Part shown: piece after piece, positions 8,505-17,489 of the stretch
How positions within the stretch are numbered: the stretch's first letter is position 1
How the letters are laid out: each line of letters opens with the position of its first letter
DNA from: Opitutales bacterium UBA5694
Lineage (GTDB): Bacteria; Verrucomicrobiota; Verrucomicrobiia; Opitutales; Opitutaceae
Direction of reading: 5' to 3'
NCBI GenBank assembly: GCA_002420185.1
Contig: DIHO01000019.1
Span: forward strand, 248,001-312,000
DNA: 64,000 nucleotides
Program-made: the position numbers and the translations under genes
Notes under the pieces: model-generated
The model's input: only the letters and a program-made list of their open reading frames with translations
Database searches by the model: none
Told to the model about the DNA's origin: nothing

Positions 8505-9383
8505 ATGAAATACCTCACGCACTCGTTTCTACTTATTTTCTTGGCCTCAACCCCTCCGTTGTCAGCGACTGATCTGACCACCTGGAACCTCTGGCCCGGC
8601 GAGGCGCCTGGAGAAATCGTAATGCTCCCACCGGAATCGTATCGGACCAATGACACCAGGCTGACTGCCGGTAAGCCGGTGAGCCGTCTACAAAACGTAT
8701 CCGTTCCCACACTCACGATCTACAAGCCCGACCCGAAAATCGATACGGGTTCCTCCATTCTGATTGCTCCAGGTGGTGGGTTCACGATTCTTGCCTATGA
8801 CAAGGAAGGAACGGAAGTGGCCGAGTGGGCGAACTCAATTGGAATGACTGCGATCGTAATCAAATATCGGGTACCAGGCAATGTTCACAATCCGGACAAG
8901 CCTTGGCTTGCGGCCGCTCAGGATGGTCAGAGGGCTATGAGTCTCGTGAAATCTCGGTCTGATGAGGTGGGCATTGATCCGGATCGTATCGGCATCATGG
9001 GTTTTTCTGCCGGAGGAGTGCCGGTAATGTATACCGCCTTGGTATCCGACCGTCTATACGATTCAGTGGATAGCCACGATGATCACAATTTTCGACCCGC
9101 CTTTGCAGCACCGATCTATTCCGGTTGGTGGATGCCGGAAGAGACGAATCTATCTGAAGCTACCCCTCCGTTTTTTATGGTGATAACGTATGACGACAAA
9201 GACCGCTCCATCGGCCTGTCTGAGACCTACATTAAGCTTAAGAAAGCGAAGGTATCTGCCGAGATGCATATTTACAGCGAAGGCGGGCACGGCTACGGAC
9301 TCCGCCGCACGGAGAAACCCGTGACCTCTTGGAGCGACCGAATGGAAGATTGGCTCAGGCATAAGGGTTTTTTAGAGAATTAG
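8505..9383 (+). CDS. Secreted acetylxylan-esterase-like hydrolase
   Basis: A 292-residue alpha/beta hydrolase with a signal peptide (1-about 21), the oxyanion loop A-P-G-G-G-F (88-93), nucleophile elbow G-F-S-A-G-G (Ser168) and catalytic His in 'SEGGHGYG' close to the end. The 'GKPVSRLQNVSVPTLTIYKP' stretch before the core is typical of xylan/acetyl esterase-like proteins in polysaccharide-degrading bacteria. It follows the EF-hand esterase by 20 bases with a weak purine-rich site (agggaaag) and is probably co-transcribed with it. Confidence 0.8.
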   Translation: MKYLTHSFLLIFLASTPPLSATDLTTWNLWPGEAPGEIVMLPPESYRTNDTRLTAGKPVSRLQNVSVPTLTIYKPDPKIDTGSSILIAPGGGFTILAYDKEGTEVAEWANSIGMTAIVIKYRVPGNVHNPDKPWLAAAQDGQRAMSLVKSRSDEVGIDPDRIGIMGFSAGGVPVMYTALVSDRLYDSVDSHDDHNFRPAFAAPIYSGWWMPEETNLSEATPPFFMVITYDDKDRSIGLSETYIKLKKAKVSAEMHIYSEGGHGYGLRRTEKPVTSWSDRMEDWLRHKGFLEN

Positions 9384-9437
9384 GGATTACAGATACAGCC
9401 ATTATCATATAGAAAGCGGTTATAATCTCCAAATAGT

Positions 9438-10562
9438 ATGATTGAGACGAAAATCAAATCGCCCCTGCCTTGTCCCATTTTGGCCCTAGCCTGCTTCGTT
9501 TTCGCAAGCGTGACTGCCGTGGCGGATCCATCATTTCCCAAACTTGAAGCACTTATTGCGACTGCAGATGCCAATCTCAAAATTCCTGGCGGCTCTTTGC
9601 GGGTTATCGAAGACCGTGAGATTGTTTTCGACCGCTACTTCGGCACGTTATCTGAAGACTCCGAGACTCCTTGGGACGAGCAAACGGTCGTCGCTATTGC
9701 CTCCATTAGCAAATCCGTCACCGCCACACTGGTTGCCGTTCTCGTTGGCGAAGGAAATCTCTCTTTCGATGACCCGATCTCCAACTACCTACCGGGATAC
9801 GCCGCTCTGAAGCTGCAGAACAGCGATCAATCCGTTCGCTCCCCCACGATCGCGGAGTGCCTTTCCCACACCTCTGGGTTTCCGGGCGGCACCATGGGCA
9901 AGCTCCCTAAAAACTCTCCTGTGAAACGCGGCGATCAAACTGAAGTTGCTCGCCACTTGGCGACTCAAGGTTTGGCAGCTCGACCCGGCTCGAAATACGC
10001 CTACACCTTTAGAGGCTACGCTGCCGTTTCCCGGGTAATAGAAGTCGTCACTGATCAACCCATCGCCACGGTGATGCGCGAAAAGCTCCTCGCTCCTTTG
10101 GGCATGAATGAGACAAGCTTCGCTCCTGGAGTATCGCTCATTCGCCGTCATCCGCGTTTCGCTGCTCGCGCCGAAGGTCGAAGCGACGGCTACGTTGCAG
10201 CTCAAATTGAACGCCTACGTGCTCAAGTAGGACCGTTCGTCAATACAGCAGGTGCCTTGGTCTCTACCCCGGACGATCTCCAACGCTTCCTCCAGTTTCA
10301 CGCCGATAAGGGACGTGTCGGCAACCAACAAATCGTGCCTGCGTCCGTATTGGCCAAACTCTACCGGAAACAACCCGCAACCAAGAACTACGGTCTGGGC
10401 TTCAACCTTCGCGGGGGCGGGGTTGTCGGACACGGGGGAGCGACTGGAACTTCAGCTAGAGTTGATCTTAAAACGGGACGCATTCTCATCGTTTTCACCC
10501 AAGCCGGTGGTCCAAATGCTCGCCCCCTCATCTCTGGAGCTAGCAAGATCGCTTTCCCTTAG
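9438..10562 (+). CDS. Serine hydrolase of the class C beta-lactamase fold
   Basis: A 374-residue protein with a signal peptide (about 9-29). The catalytic S-x-x-K box is S-I-S-K (Ser89, Lys92). The KTG-like triad is replaced by H-G-G-A-T-G-T near residue 334, as in esterase-type members. The expected Y-x-N box falls at 'YAYTFRGYAAVSRVIE', where the alignment Y-T-F-R-G-Y lacks the usual Asn. The family hydrolyses esters, D-amino peptides or amides; the altered Y-x-N suggests an esterase. It ends the run of five exported hydrolases on this strand. Confidence 0.75.
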   Translation: MIETKIKSPLPCPILALACFVFASVTAVADPSFPKLEALIATADANLKIPGGSLRVIEDREIVFDRYFGTLSEDSETPWDEQTVVAIASISKSVTATLVAVLVGEGNLSFDDPISNYLPGYAALKLQNSDQSVRSPTIAECLSHTSGFPGGTMGKLPKNSPVKRGDQTEVARHLATQGLAARPGSKYAYTFRGYAAVSRVIEVVTDQPIATVMREKLLAPLGMNETSFAPGVSLIRRHPRFAARAEGRSDGYVAAQIERLRAQVGPFVNTAGALVSTPDDLQRFLQFHADKGRVGNQQIVPASVLAKLYRKQPATKNYGLGFNLRGGGVVGHGGATGTSARVDLKTGRILIVFTQAGGPNARPLISGASKIAFP

Positions 10563-10733
10563 GTACTCTCTTCGAAGAACCGACCTTAGTCTAATAAAAA
10601 GTCATTAAAAAACAAATACTAAGAAATCCATCGAAGCACTTCAAATATAAACCAGTAAAACTTTTTGCGACGGTACATCTAGCTAAGAGATCTTTCCAGA
10701 AAGGCCGTTTTTATTCTAGAAGATCAATTGTAG

Positions 10734-10779
10734 GACGGGTCGCTGCCCCGTCAGAACCAAAAATCCCGCCTCAGGGCGG
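10734..10779. repeat. Pair of GC-rich hairpins (REP-like or terminator)
   Basis: Two inverted repeats lie 13 bases apart in the 370-base convergent spacer 10563-10931: GACGGG (10734-10739) with CCCGTC (10747-10752), and CCGCC (10766-10770) with GGCGG (10775-10779). No T-run follows on either strand, so a simple rho-independent terminator is unlikely. Paired GC-rich palindromes between convergent genes are typical of REP/BIME elements, but no second copy was found in this window. The rest of the spacer shows nothing else. Confidence 0.4.
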
Positions 10780-10931
10780 CGATCTATAGTTTAGTGACGA
10801 GTCGATTTCGACTTGGACAGTCTTTAGGTCATTGAGGACTGAAACTTCATGGAACAAAAACAATACATTAAGATCATAAGGCTGCGTTAATCAATTATCT
10901 CCGGTTTGGTATTCGGGGAGAAATCGTTCTT

Positions 10932-12521
10932 TTACGGATTGTAGAAGGTAGGCGACCCTGGCCCCACCGGCAAACCCAGAGTAAAGGTCCAAATGACAAA
11001 GAAGCTGCTCCAAACGATGATGAAGAAGATCGTGTAGGGTAGCATGATGGCGATCATCGTTCCTACGCCCAGATTCTTGTCGTAACGCGTCGCCCAAGCG
11101 AGGATAAGGCCGAAGTAGCTCATCATGGGCGTGATGATGTTCGTGGTGGAATCTCCAATACGATAGGCTGCCTGGATGGTTTCTGGCCCATATCCAATGA
11201 GCATAAGCATTGGCACGAAAATAGGCGCTGTTACCGCCCACTGCGCCGAAGCGGAGCCCAATGAAAGGTTGATAACGGCGCACATAAGGATAAAGAAGAT
11301 GAAGACCATCGGGCCCGTCATGCCGGTATCTCTAAGGAACTCCGCGCCAGTGACCGCACCAATTGCTCCGAGTTTGGTCCAGCCGAAGAAGGCCACGAAC
11401 TGCGCGGCGAAAAATACTAGGACGATATAAAGGCCCAAGGATTCCAAGGCCTTGGCCATGGCGTCTATGACATCCCGATCCGTCCGCATGGTGCCGACTG
11501 CTCGTCCATAGGAATAGCCCGTCGCGATAAAGAAGATGAGGATCCACACAACGAAACCACGGAAGAATGGCGAATTTATCCGGTCTCCGGTCTCCGGATT
11601 GCGAAAGACACCCCATTCCGGAACCAAGGTCAGTGCCATCAGACCTAGCACTCCTGCGAGCGCGATCAAGGCCCATAACAGCCCCCTTTTCTCATCGCCG
11701 GAGAGCCGCTCCATCATGCGCTTATCGAGAATGGTCGGTTCGGCCCGTGAGGAATCGTATTTGCCCAGTTTTGGCTCTACTATAAAAATGCTCACTAGCG
11801 AGCCCACAAGCGTTATCAAGAAAGTCGATGCGACCATGAAATACCAATTGGCGGTTGCCACCACGACATAATCCGGATCGATCAAGCGAGCCGCTTCCTG
11901 CGTGATGCCTGACAAAAGCGGATCGATCGTCCCAATCAGGACATTGGCGCTATAGCCGCCGGAGACCCCTGCGAAGGCGGCGGCCATCCCAGCCAAAGGA
12001 TGCCGATCTAGTGCATAGAAAATGGCGCCCGCTAGGGGTATCAAAACTACGTAGCCGACTTCTGAAGCCGTGTTCGAAACGATACCTGCAAAAACGATGG
12101 CAACGGTAACGATTTGGCGGGGTGCTGAAAAGACCATGCCGCGGATCGCTGCGGACAAAAGTCCAGAGCGCTCTGCGACACCGACGCCCAGCATCGCGAC
12201 CAGCACGACACCCAACGGCGCGAAGCTCGTGAAGTTCGTCACCAGATTGGTGAAGATCATGCGTATGCCCTCAGCATTCAATAAACTCACCGCACGGATC
12301 ATGCCGTCTTCTGCCACGCCGCGCGTACCGGCCGGTCTAGGATCCTCGACTGCGAGCCCGATCCAGCCGAAAACCCCCGAGAGGAGGACAATGCCGACGG
12401 CTAGAACGGCAAATAATGTCACCGGATGCGGAAGAAAATTGCCCAACCATTCAACGCTATCGAGAAAACGGGTAAACGCGTTGCGGCGCTTTGGGGAGGG
12501 CGACGTTGGGGCATTGGTCAT
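10932..12521 (-). CDS. abgT: AbgT family transporter
   Basis: A 529-residue inner-membrane protein with at least ten hydrophobic segments. It carries the AbgT family landmarks: 'FLDSVEWLGNFLPHPVTLF' near the N-terminus, 'FAPLGVVLVAMLGVGVAERSG' near 105-125, 'GIVSNTASEVGYVVLIPLA' near 145, 'AGVSGGYSANVLIGTIDPLL' near 175, 'GDSTTNIITPMMSYFGL' near 460. Members import p-aminobenzoyl-glutamate or act as antimetabolite efflux pumps driven by ion gradients. It is divergent from a sulfatase, with candidate operators between them. The symbol reflects the family, not proven substrate. Confidence 0.9.
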   Translation of the reverse strand: MTNAPTSPSPKRRNAFTRFLDSVEWLGNFLPHPVTLFAVLAVGIVLLSGVFGWIGLAVEDPRPAGTRGVAEDGMIRAVSLLNAEGIRMIFTNLVTNFTSFAPLGVVLVAMLGVGVAERSGLLSAAIRGMVFSAPRQIVTVAIVFAGIVSNTASEVGYVVLIPLAGAIFYALDRHPLAGMAAAFAGVSGGYSANVLIGTIDPLLSGITQEAARLIDPDYVVVATANWYFMVASTFLITLVGSLVSIFIVEPKLGKYDSSRAEPTILDKRMMERLSGDEKRGLLWALIALAGVLGLMALTLVPEWGVFRNPETGDRINSPFFRGFVVWILIFFIATGYSYGRAVGTMRTDRDVIDAMAKALESLGLYIVLVFFAAQFVAFFGWTKLGAIGAVTGAEFLRDTGMTGPMVFIFFILMCAVINLSLGSASAQWAVTAPIFVPMLMLIGYGPETIQAAYRIGDSTTNIITPMMSYFGLILAWATRYDKNLGVGTMIAIMLPYTIFFIIVWSSFFVIWTFTLGLPVGPGSPTFYNP

Positions 12522-12530
12522 AGCTTGAGT

Positions 12531-12685
12531 CTTCGTTACGAAGTATCAGGCACTTGTACGCCTAGATGTGTCAATCCTCCTGCACTAATTTCTCTAACGG
12601 TTGGCCCTTCGACTTGGCTCAGGCTTTGCGACATCCATCTGTTATTGGTTGGCTTGTGAATTTTTTTCGTTTCTTGTTACGAAAA
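12531..12685. promoter_or_regulatory. Two inverted repeats sharing an ACGAA half-site
   Basis: In the divergent spacer between abgT and the sulfatase there is a perfect 13-base palindrome CTTCGT-T-ACGAAG (12531-12543), 10 bases upstream of the abgT start. A second inverted repeat, TTTTCGT-N8-ACGAAAA, lies at 12664-12685. Both are built from the same TTCGT/ACGAA half-site, so they may bind one regulator that controls both genes. The remainder of 12522-12844 has no supported gene; an in-frame upstream extension of the sulfatase frame to 12749 lacks a plausible signal peptide. Confidence 0.35.
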
Positions 12686-12844
12686 TCCCGACTTATCTTT
12701 AAGTGAGGAAAAGAACGTCTTGATGCAGTTATTGAGCTATTCAGCCTTTTGGGGCGAACCGAGCCTATGGCGTGGCTCGGAGTCTCTGCTGCTGCATTGA
12801 AGGGCGGACCCTTTCTTGTTTCATTCTCTCATCCCGAAAATACT

Positions 12845-14284
12845 ATGTTAAAACGTCTTATTCTTTCGTCTCTCTTCTCCTTGGTGGGAAGTATCTTGGC
12901 TGCTTTGTCTTGCGGCGCTGCGGCCACAGATCGCCCGAACATCGTAGTCATTTTGACGGATGACCTGGGCTACGCGGACATCAGCTTCAACCCTGAGCAC
13001 TCGAAAGAAGTCTCGACGCCGCATATGGATGCGCTTGCGAAGGAGGGTACGTTTTTTACCCAAGCCTATACGAGTGGTCATGTGTGTTCGCCGACCCGGG
13101 CAGGCTTTATGCTGGGGCGCTATCAGCAGCGGGTGGGGATTTATACCGCTGGGCAAGGCGGTTCTGGCTTTGATCCGAATTTGCCGATATTTCCTTCGTT
13201 TCTTCCTGAGGAGTATAAGAGCACGGCGATTGGCAAGTGGCACCTAGGCTTGGATACGGATTATCCAGAGCTTAAATGGCACGCAGTGAATCGCGGCTTT
13301 GATGAGGCCTATAAGTTCATGGGGCGCGGCGGGCACGACTACTTCAAGCTAGCTGGAGTGAACGGCAAATCATACGAACCGATTTACCGTAATAAGGAGC
13401 GTATCAAGGAAGATGATTACGAGGGCTACATGACAACTCGCCTAACTGAAGAAGCGGTCGACTTCATCGATCGCGAGAAGAACGCTCTCTTTTTTCTTTA
13501 CTTGGCCTACAACGCGGTGCACGCCCCGGCTCAAGCCCCGCGTGAGGACATCGATCATTACAAGAACCAATTTCCTGGAATCAGTGAAAAGCGAGCGATT
13601 CTCATGGCCATGCTCTACCACCTGGACTTAGGCGTCGGCGCGGTGGTCAAGAAGTTGAAGGACGAAGGCTTGTGGGAAAATACCTTGCTGGTCTTTCTGA
13701 CGGACAATGGCGGCTCTGAAGCGATGGATGCGGATAACGGAAACCTCCGTGGCTTTAAGGGCAGTCTGTACGAGGGTGGTGTGCGCACGCCTTGGATCGT
13801 GAGCTGGCCTGCCAAGTTCGAAGGCGGCCGCTCGATCGATGCACCGGTGATTTCATTGGATATCTTGCCAACGGCCCTAGAGGCTCTGGGTGTGGCACCG
13901 CCGACCGACACGCCTTTTGATGGCAAGAGCTTGCTGCCGCTTTTGTCGGGTAATGCGGATTCGATACACTCCGAGCTCTACTTCAACAGCGGCGAACCAA
14001 AGGGCGAATGGGCCGTTCGCCAAGGGGATTGGAAAGTGCACGGCTTCAAGGAGAAGTACGAGCTGTATAATTTGGCGAATGATCCCTCCGAAACCAACGA
14101 CCTCGCAAAGTCGAATCCCTCCAAGGCGCTCGAGCTTTTCGAAATGCATCAGGCTTGGTACAAGGAAATGCTCTTGTCGGAGCACGGAGGCGTTTTGCCG
14201 ACGCCGAATGAAACAGCGGCTAAGCATAAGCTGAGTAAAGCGGAAAAAGAGAAGCGGAGAGCGGAGCGCAAAGCTAAAAAGTAG
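12845..14284 (+). CDS. Secreted sulfatase (Cys type, C-S-P-T-R)
   Basis: The ATG at 12845 gives a 479-residue protein with a standard signal peptide (1-about 26); the earlier ATG at 12749 adds 32 unlikely residues. Core motifs: metal-binding D-D (39-40) in 'VILTDDLGYAD', the formylglycine motif C-S-P-T-R (Cys81-Arg85), 'GKWHLG' and 'FLTDNGGS'. It belongs to the S1 (arylsulfatase A-like) family and would remove sulfate esters from sugars outside the cytoplasm. The Cys must be converted to formylglycine, possibly by the enzyme at 49982-51130. A Lys/Arg-rich tail (EKRRAERKAKK) ends the protein, which is unusual. Confidence 0.92.
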   Translation: MLKRLILSSLFSLVGSILAALSCGAAATDRPNIVVILTDDLGYADISFNPEHSKEVSTPHMDALAKEGTFFTQAYTSGHVCSPTRAGFMLGRYQQRVGIYTAGQGGSGFDPNLPIFPSFLPEEYKSTAIGKWHLGLDTDYPELKWHAVNRGFDEAYKFMGRGGHDYFKLAGVNGKSYEPIYRNKERIKEDDYEGYMTTRLTEEAVDFIDREKNALFFLYLAYNAVHAPAQAPREDIDHYKNQFPGISEKRAILMAMLYHLDLGVGAVVKKLKDEGLWENTLLVFLTDNGGSEAMDADNGNLRGFKGSLYEGGVRTPWIVSWPAKFEGGRSIDAPVISLDILPTALEALGVAPPTDTPFDGKSLLPLLSGNADSIHSELYFNSGEPKGEWAVRQGDWKVHGFKEKYELYNLANDPSETNDLAKSNPSKALELFEMHQAWYKEMLLSEHGGVLPTPNETAAKHKLSKAEKEKRRAERKAKK

Positions 14285-14480
14285 TGAGTTCGGACGTTCT
14301 TGCTGAAGCCGATTCACCAGGCGACAGGAAAGCGGAAAGCAGGCAATCCATCGTAAATATTGTACCTGAAAAGTAGATACGTTAGTCAGCCTAGATCTTT
14401 AATTTAAGGCTTGCCGAACTGAATCCGATTCCGTCTTGATGGGCACGGGGAAACGCCTCGATGCAGGGAGATTTGATATA

Positions 14481-15887
14481 CTAGTTATCTAGAAGGGTAT
14501 CGTCAAACGGCCACTGGCCATCCGCTTTCAAACGTGTTTCCAGTCCTGCTTTCCGAAACAGATTGGCCGATTCTTCCCGCGTGTAGCGGCGGAGCTTGGA
14601 TTCGGTGTCGTTGGCGAGATGGTGAATAAGGAGGGCAGTAATTGCGCAAGATTTGGAGAGCAAGTTGGAATCTATTTTGTCGAATGTATCGGCAACGTCA
14701 TGATAGTATCGTACGTCTTCTGCTGGGATAGGGGCATAAAATGTAACGGATGGAATGCCTTCGAGGATGAAAGGATGATGGTCGCCGCCTAACCAGGTCT
14801 TGTTCTCCGTTTTTCTCGAAAATTTCAGTGCGCCTAAACGGGAAGAGAATGTATCGAGAACGGGAACCAGCTCATTGAATCCCATGGCGTTCGCTCCGAT
14901 TATATCGCCCACCATGTCTACATTGACCATAACCCGAATTGGATCATTCCGGTGGGTTTCCACATAGCGGCGAGAACCCCACAATCCCCATTCCTCGGCA
15001 TTGAAGAAGACGAGAATGACAGTGTATACATTTTTTGGGGAATGTTTTTTTAAGAGGCGGGTAACTTCGAAGAGTTGGGCCACTCCGAGGCCGTTGTCCA
15101 TAGCTCCTTCGCCAAGGTCCCAAGAGTCGAAGTGGGCACCCAAGACGATTTGCTCCTTTGACTTTCCGGGTAGAACGGCTACGAGATTCTCGCTGGTCAT
15201 GGCCTGGATTTGGGACCGCGTTTCGAGACGGACTGTCACAGGAATCCCCGCCTCCAGTTGCCTCTCGAAGCGCAATCCATCCTCACGAGTGATCGCGAAA
15301 AGAGGAAAGGGCGGCGCATGGCCGTTCTGGTTGGAAACTCGGGCCAGTAGCTGTCCGCCATTTACGCGGTTCGTGAGCAGCGCGCCGCGGACTCCGAATT
15401 CATTAGATAGGCTCAGGTATTGCTCGTGATTCAGACGAATTGAGGAGGGCACGAGGAGAATACACCCAGTTAAAGAAGCGGGTTCAAGGGTATTGAGATT
15501 GCTCGATTTCAAAAGGACGACAGGCGCCTCGACCGGTTTTTGACGGTCCACATAGCCCATGGCTATGGCTCGAAGTAGACGATTCTCCGGCTGCACTAGG
15601 ATGGCCCGGTCGTCGTTTCGTATCCAACCCGGATGCTTGAACGATTCTCGATGAACAGCTACCCCCAGTTTTTCTAGCTCTTTTTGGAGGTAGTCTAAGG
15701 AGCGGTCATTGCCCGGGGTTCCGGATAGTCGATGCCCGAAGCGCGTGGCCATGGTTTTGAGGAACGAATAGGCCTCTTCGTTGAGCAAGGCATCGCCGAG
15801 GATCGCTTCGCTCGAATTGGCAGCGAGGCAAGGCAAATTGGGTGTTGTTGTCAAAAATAGAAGTGAAATTAATAAAGTCGGCTTCAT
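14481..15887 (-). CDS. Secreted M28 family metallopeptidase
   Basis: A 468-residue protein with a signal peptide (1-about 22), a PA-type insert around residues 120-220 and a C-terminal di-zinc M28 domain. Zinc and catalytic residues are visible: His252 in 'AHFDSWDLGEGAMDNG', Asp264 in the same motif, Glu298/Glu299 in 'FFNAEEWGLWG', Asp324 in 'MVNVDMVGD' and His396 in 'YYHDVADTF'. Such enzymes (aminopeptidase/carboxypeptidase Q-like) trim peptides in the periplasm or outside. It is monocistronic, and convergent with the upstream sulfatase. Confidence 0.9.
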   Translation of the reverse strand: MKPTLLISLLFLTTTPNLPCLAANSSEAILGDALLNEEAYSFLKTMATRFGHRLSGTPGNDRSLDYLQKELEKLGVAVHRESFKHPGWIRNDDRAILVQPENRLLRAIAMGYVDRQKPVEAPVVLLKSSNLNTLEPASLTGCILLVPSSIRLNHEQYLSLSNEFGVRGALLTNRVNGGQLLARVSNQNGHAPPFPLFAITREDGLRFERQLEAGIPVTVRLETRSQIQAMTSENLVAVLPGKSKEQIVLGAHFDSWDLGEGAMDNGLGVAQLFEVTRLLKKHSPKNVYTVILVFFNAEEWGLWGSRRYVETHRNDPIRVMVNVDMVGDIIGANAMGFNELVPVLDTFSSRLGALKFSRKTENKTWLGGDHHPFILEGIPSVTFYAPIPAEDVRYYHDVADTFDKIDSNLLSKSCAITALLIHHLANDTESKLRRYTREESANLFRKAGLETRLKADGQWPFDDTLLDN

Positions 15888-16075
15888 TGGATAGGCATGA
15901 TTTGGAGTGCTTTAGCGTGAGTTAGTCAAATGGGATTGAATTCAGTCAATCGTGCTACGTGCCATACCGTAATACAAGGCGATACAGGGCCTAGAGATTC
16001 ATTCTACGACATAGCTAGCACTTAGCCAGCGGAGACACGTTTTGTTGATGACGAAAACGAAGGAATGGAAAAGGG

Positions 16076-16316
16076 TTAAACATTCAAATTTGCGGTTAGC
16101 CTTTCGAAGAGCTTTCTTGCTCTCACCCTGTTCCCATTTTGAATTTCGGAGACGTATCGGATTACCAAATACTTAGTGCCCATGCACAATCCCTCGGCTA
16201 GCCAGCTATTGTAGCAAAGCATCTTTTGCTTCATATGGCCTGCCACCGCCAATTCACATCCTCTGACTTCTAGGAACTCCTTTAACCGATTGTTGCCTTG
16301 CCGCTCATTGGGAAGA
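16076..16316 (-). pseudogene. C-terminal relic of a REP-associated transposase-like protein
   Basis: Directly behind the TPR gene, the minus strand stays open for about 80 codons. It includes 'RLKEFLEVRGCELAVAGHMK', 'NSWLAEGLCMGTKYLVIRYV' and 'ARKLFERLTANL' before the stop at 16076. The W-L-A-E-x-L-x-M-G pattern is like the small HTH tail of REP-associated tyrosine (Y1/TnpA-REP) transposases of Verrucomicrobia ('WIAERLxMG...vSr'). The HUH catalytic domain is absent and there is no start codon, so I read this as a truncated remnant. The assignment rests on motif memory only. Confidence 0.4.
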
Positions 16317-16322
16317 CACGCC

Positions 16323-17162
16323 TTAGAACCCACGCATATTGCGCGGATTGCCACGCATGCGCTGCTGCTTAGGCTTAGGAGGAGTCTCCAAATAGAGGCT
16401 GTACCACGCATTCCCCAATCCTGCATTGGAGAAACTCTTTACACGTTGATTGGCTAGGTGCTCCCAGTTTTTGATGAAGGTTTCTTCACCAGTGGCTTTT
16501 TTAGCCTTCAACAATACCTCACGGGCTTTATCAGGCTCGCCAACCTGAACGTAGATCCACGACATCAAGCCGTACAGCACAGTACCACCGTCGCCACGAG
16601 ACCATCTAATCCGGCGCTTGTAGACTTTTTTCGCGCCCTCCAAATCATCGTTTTGATAACACCGGGCCATCCTCATGGCGGCCGCTGTGGGATCCATCAT
16701 CATTGGGCCCCTCAGGAAACCGCAGGTGGCGAGGATCTCGTCCGCCTGCTCGAAATCCTTGAGCTGGTAGTGAAACTGCATGCGCATGGTTGCAATCTGG
16801 CGCCCCATTAGTACAGACCACTTCCGGAAAGGCTCGAGCCCCTTGGTGAGCTCTAAGGCTTCCTTCAACATGGCCTTTTGATCCATCTCGATTTGACGTT
16901 GTATTTGCTTAACGTTGCCGCCCGGCTTGTTTTGGAATTGCTGTACTTTCCGGTGCATGTGCCTCTGAGCCGTTTGCATGTGTTCCTGAATTGCACCTTG
17001 GGCCTTTGACAATTTTTTCCGAACTAGGAATCCGACCAAGAAAAACGAGCCAGCGAAGCCAGCAAGGCTTAGGAAGATCGTCAACCCGGTACTAACTTGC
17101 GAAGCGATCAAGGCGGCTGCGATTGCGCTAGCGATCAGCACTGAAATGAAAAGTGAAAGCAT
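16323..17162 (-). CDS. Membrane-anchored TPR-like protein
   Basis: A 279-residue protein with two N-terminal membrane helices (residues about 1-20 and 26-47), a basic coiled segment (48-90, many Gln/His/Lys) and helical-repeat units 'FEQADEILATCGFL', 'AMRMARCYQNDDLEGAKKVY' and 'GEPDKAREVLLKAKKATGEE'. These repeats fit tetratricopeptide motifs facing the cytoplasm. The C-terminus ends in a basic 'KPKQQRMRGNPRNMRGF'. I recall similar proteins of this size in Opitutae genomes; the function is unknown. It is monocistronic. Confidence 0.7.
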   Translation of the reverse strand: MLSLFISVLIASAIAAALIASQVSTGLTIFLSLAGFAGSFFLVGFLVRKKLSKAQGAIQEHMQTAQRHMHRKVQQFQNKPGGNVKQIQRQIEMDQKAMLKEALELTKGLEPFRKWSVLMGRQIATMRMQFHYQLKDFEQADEILATCGFLRGPMMMDPTAAAMRMARCYQNDDLEGAKKVYKRRIRWSRGDGGTVLYGLMSWIYVQVGEPDKAREVLLKAKKATGEETFIKNWEHLANQRVKSFSNAGLGNAWYSLYLETPPKPKQQRMRGNPRNMRGF

Positions 17163-17489
17163 ACTCTGAGATCTTTTTGTTTAATAAATTTAATCCGTAC
17201 AGCTAATTTTCCGAAGATACATGGGAGGGTCTCAAATAAGGGTCAATGTTTACTTCTCTATCCATTGACAAGGCATGCAACCGGGCCCGACCTTGAATCT
17301 CATAATTCTCGGGAATCGATGCCGCTCCTCATTTATATCACTGATCAAAACAACGCTGTTGGAAGGGGTTGTCTCATGAGTAACCGTGGTTATTGGCGAT
17401 ATGATTTTTCTTGGCTATCTAATCATTTAGGGGCATCCTGTTTTAAGGGAGGTCACGTTTTGTTATTTATGCACCCAGTTTTTGAATCC

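Noticed and set aside
9789..10205. 138-codon minus-strand frame
   Set aside because: Antisense shadow of the beta-lactamase-fold hydrolase.
10563..10931. Rho-independent terminator for abgT or the upstream hydrolase
   Set aside because: The hairpins are GC-rich but no T-run follows on either strand.
12749..12844. In-frame extension of the first sulfatase
   Set aside because: It places 32 residues before a perfectly normal signal peptide; start at 12845 preferred.
17265..17489. In-frame N-terminal extension of the alpha/beta hydrolase
   Set aside because: The 75 extra residues lack a signal peptide and have non-coding character; the ATG at 17490 (or 17544) gives a normal secretory start.
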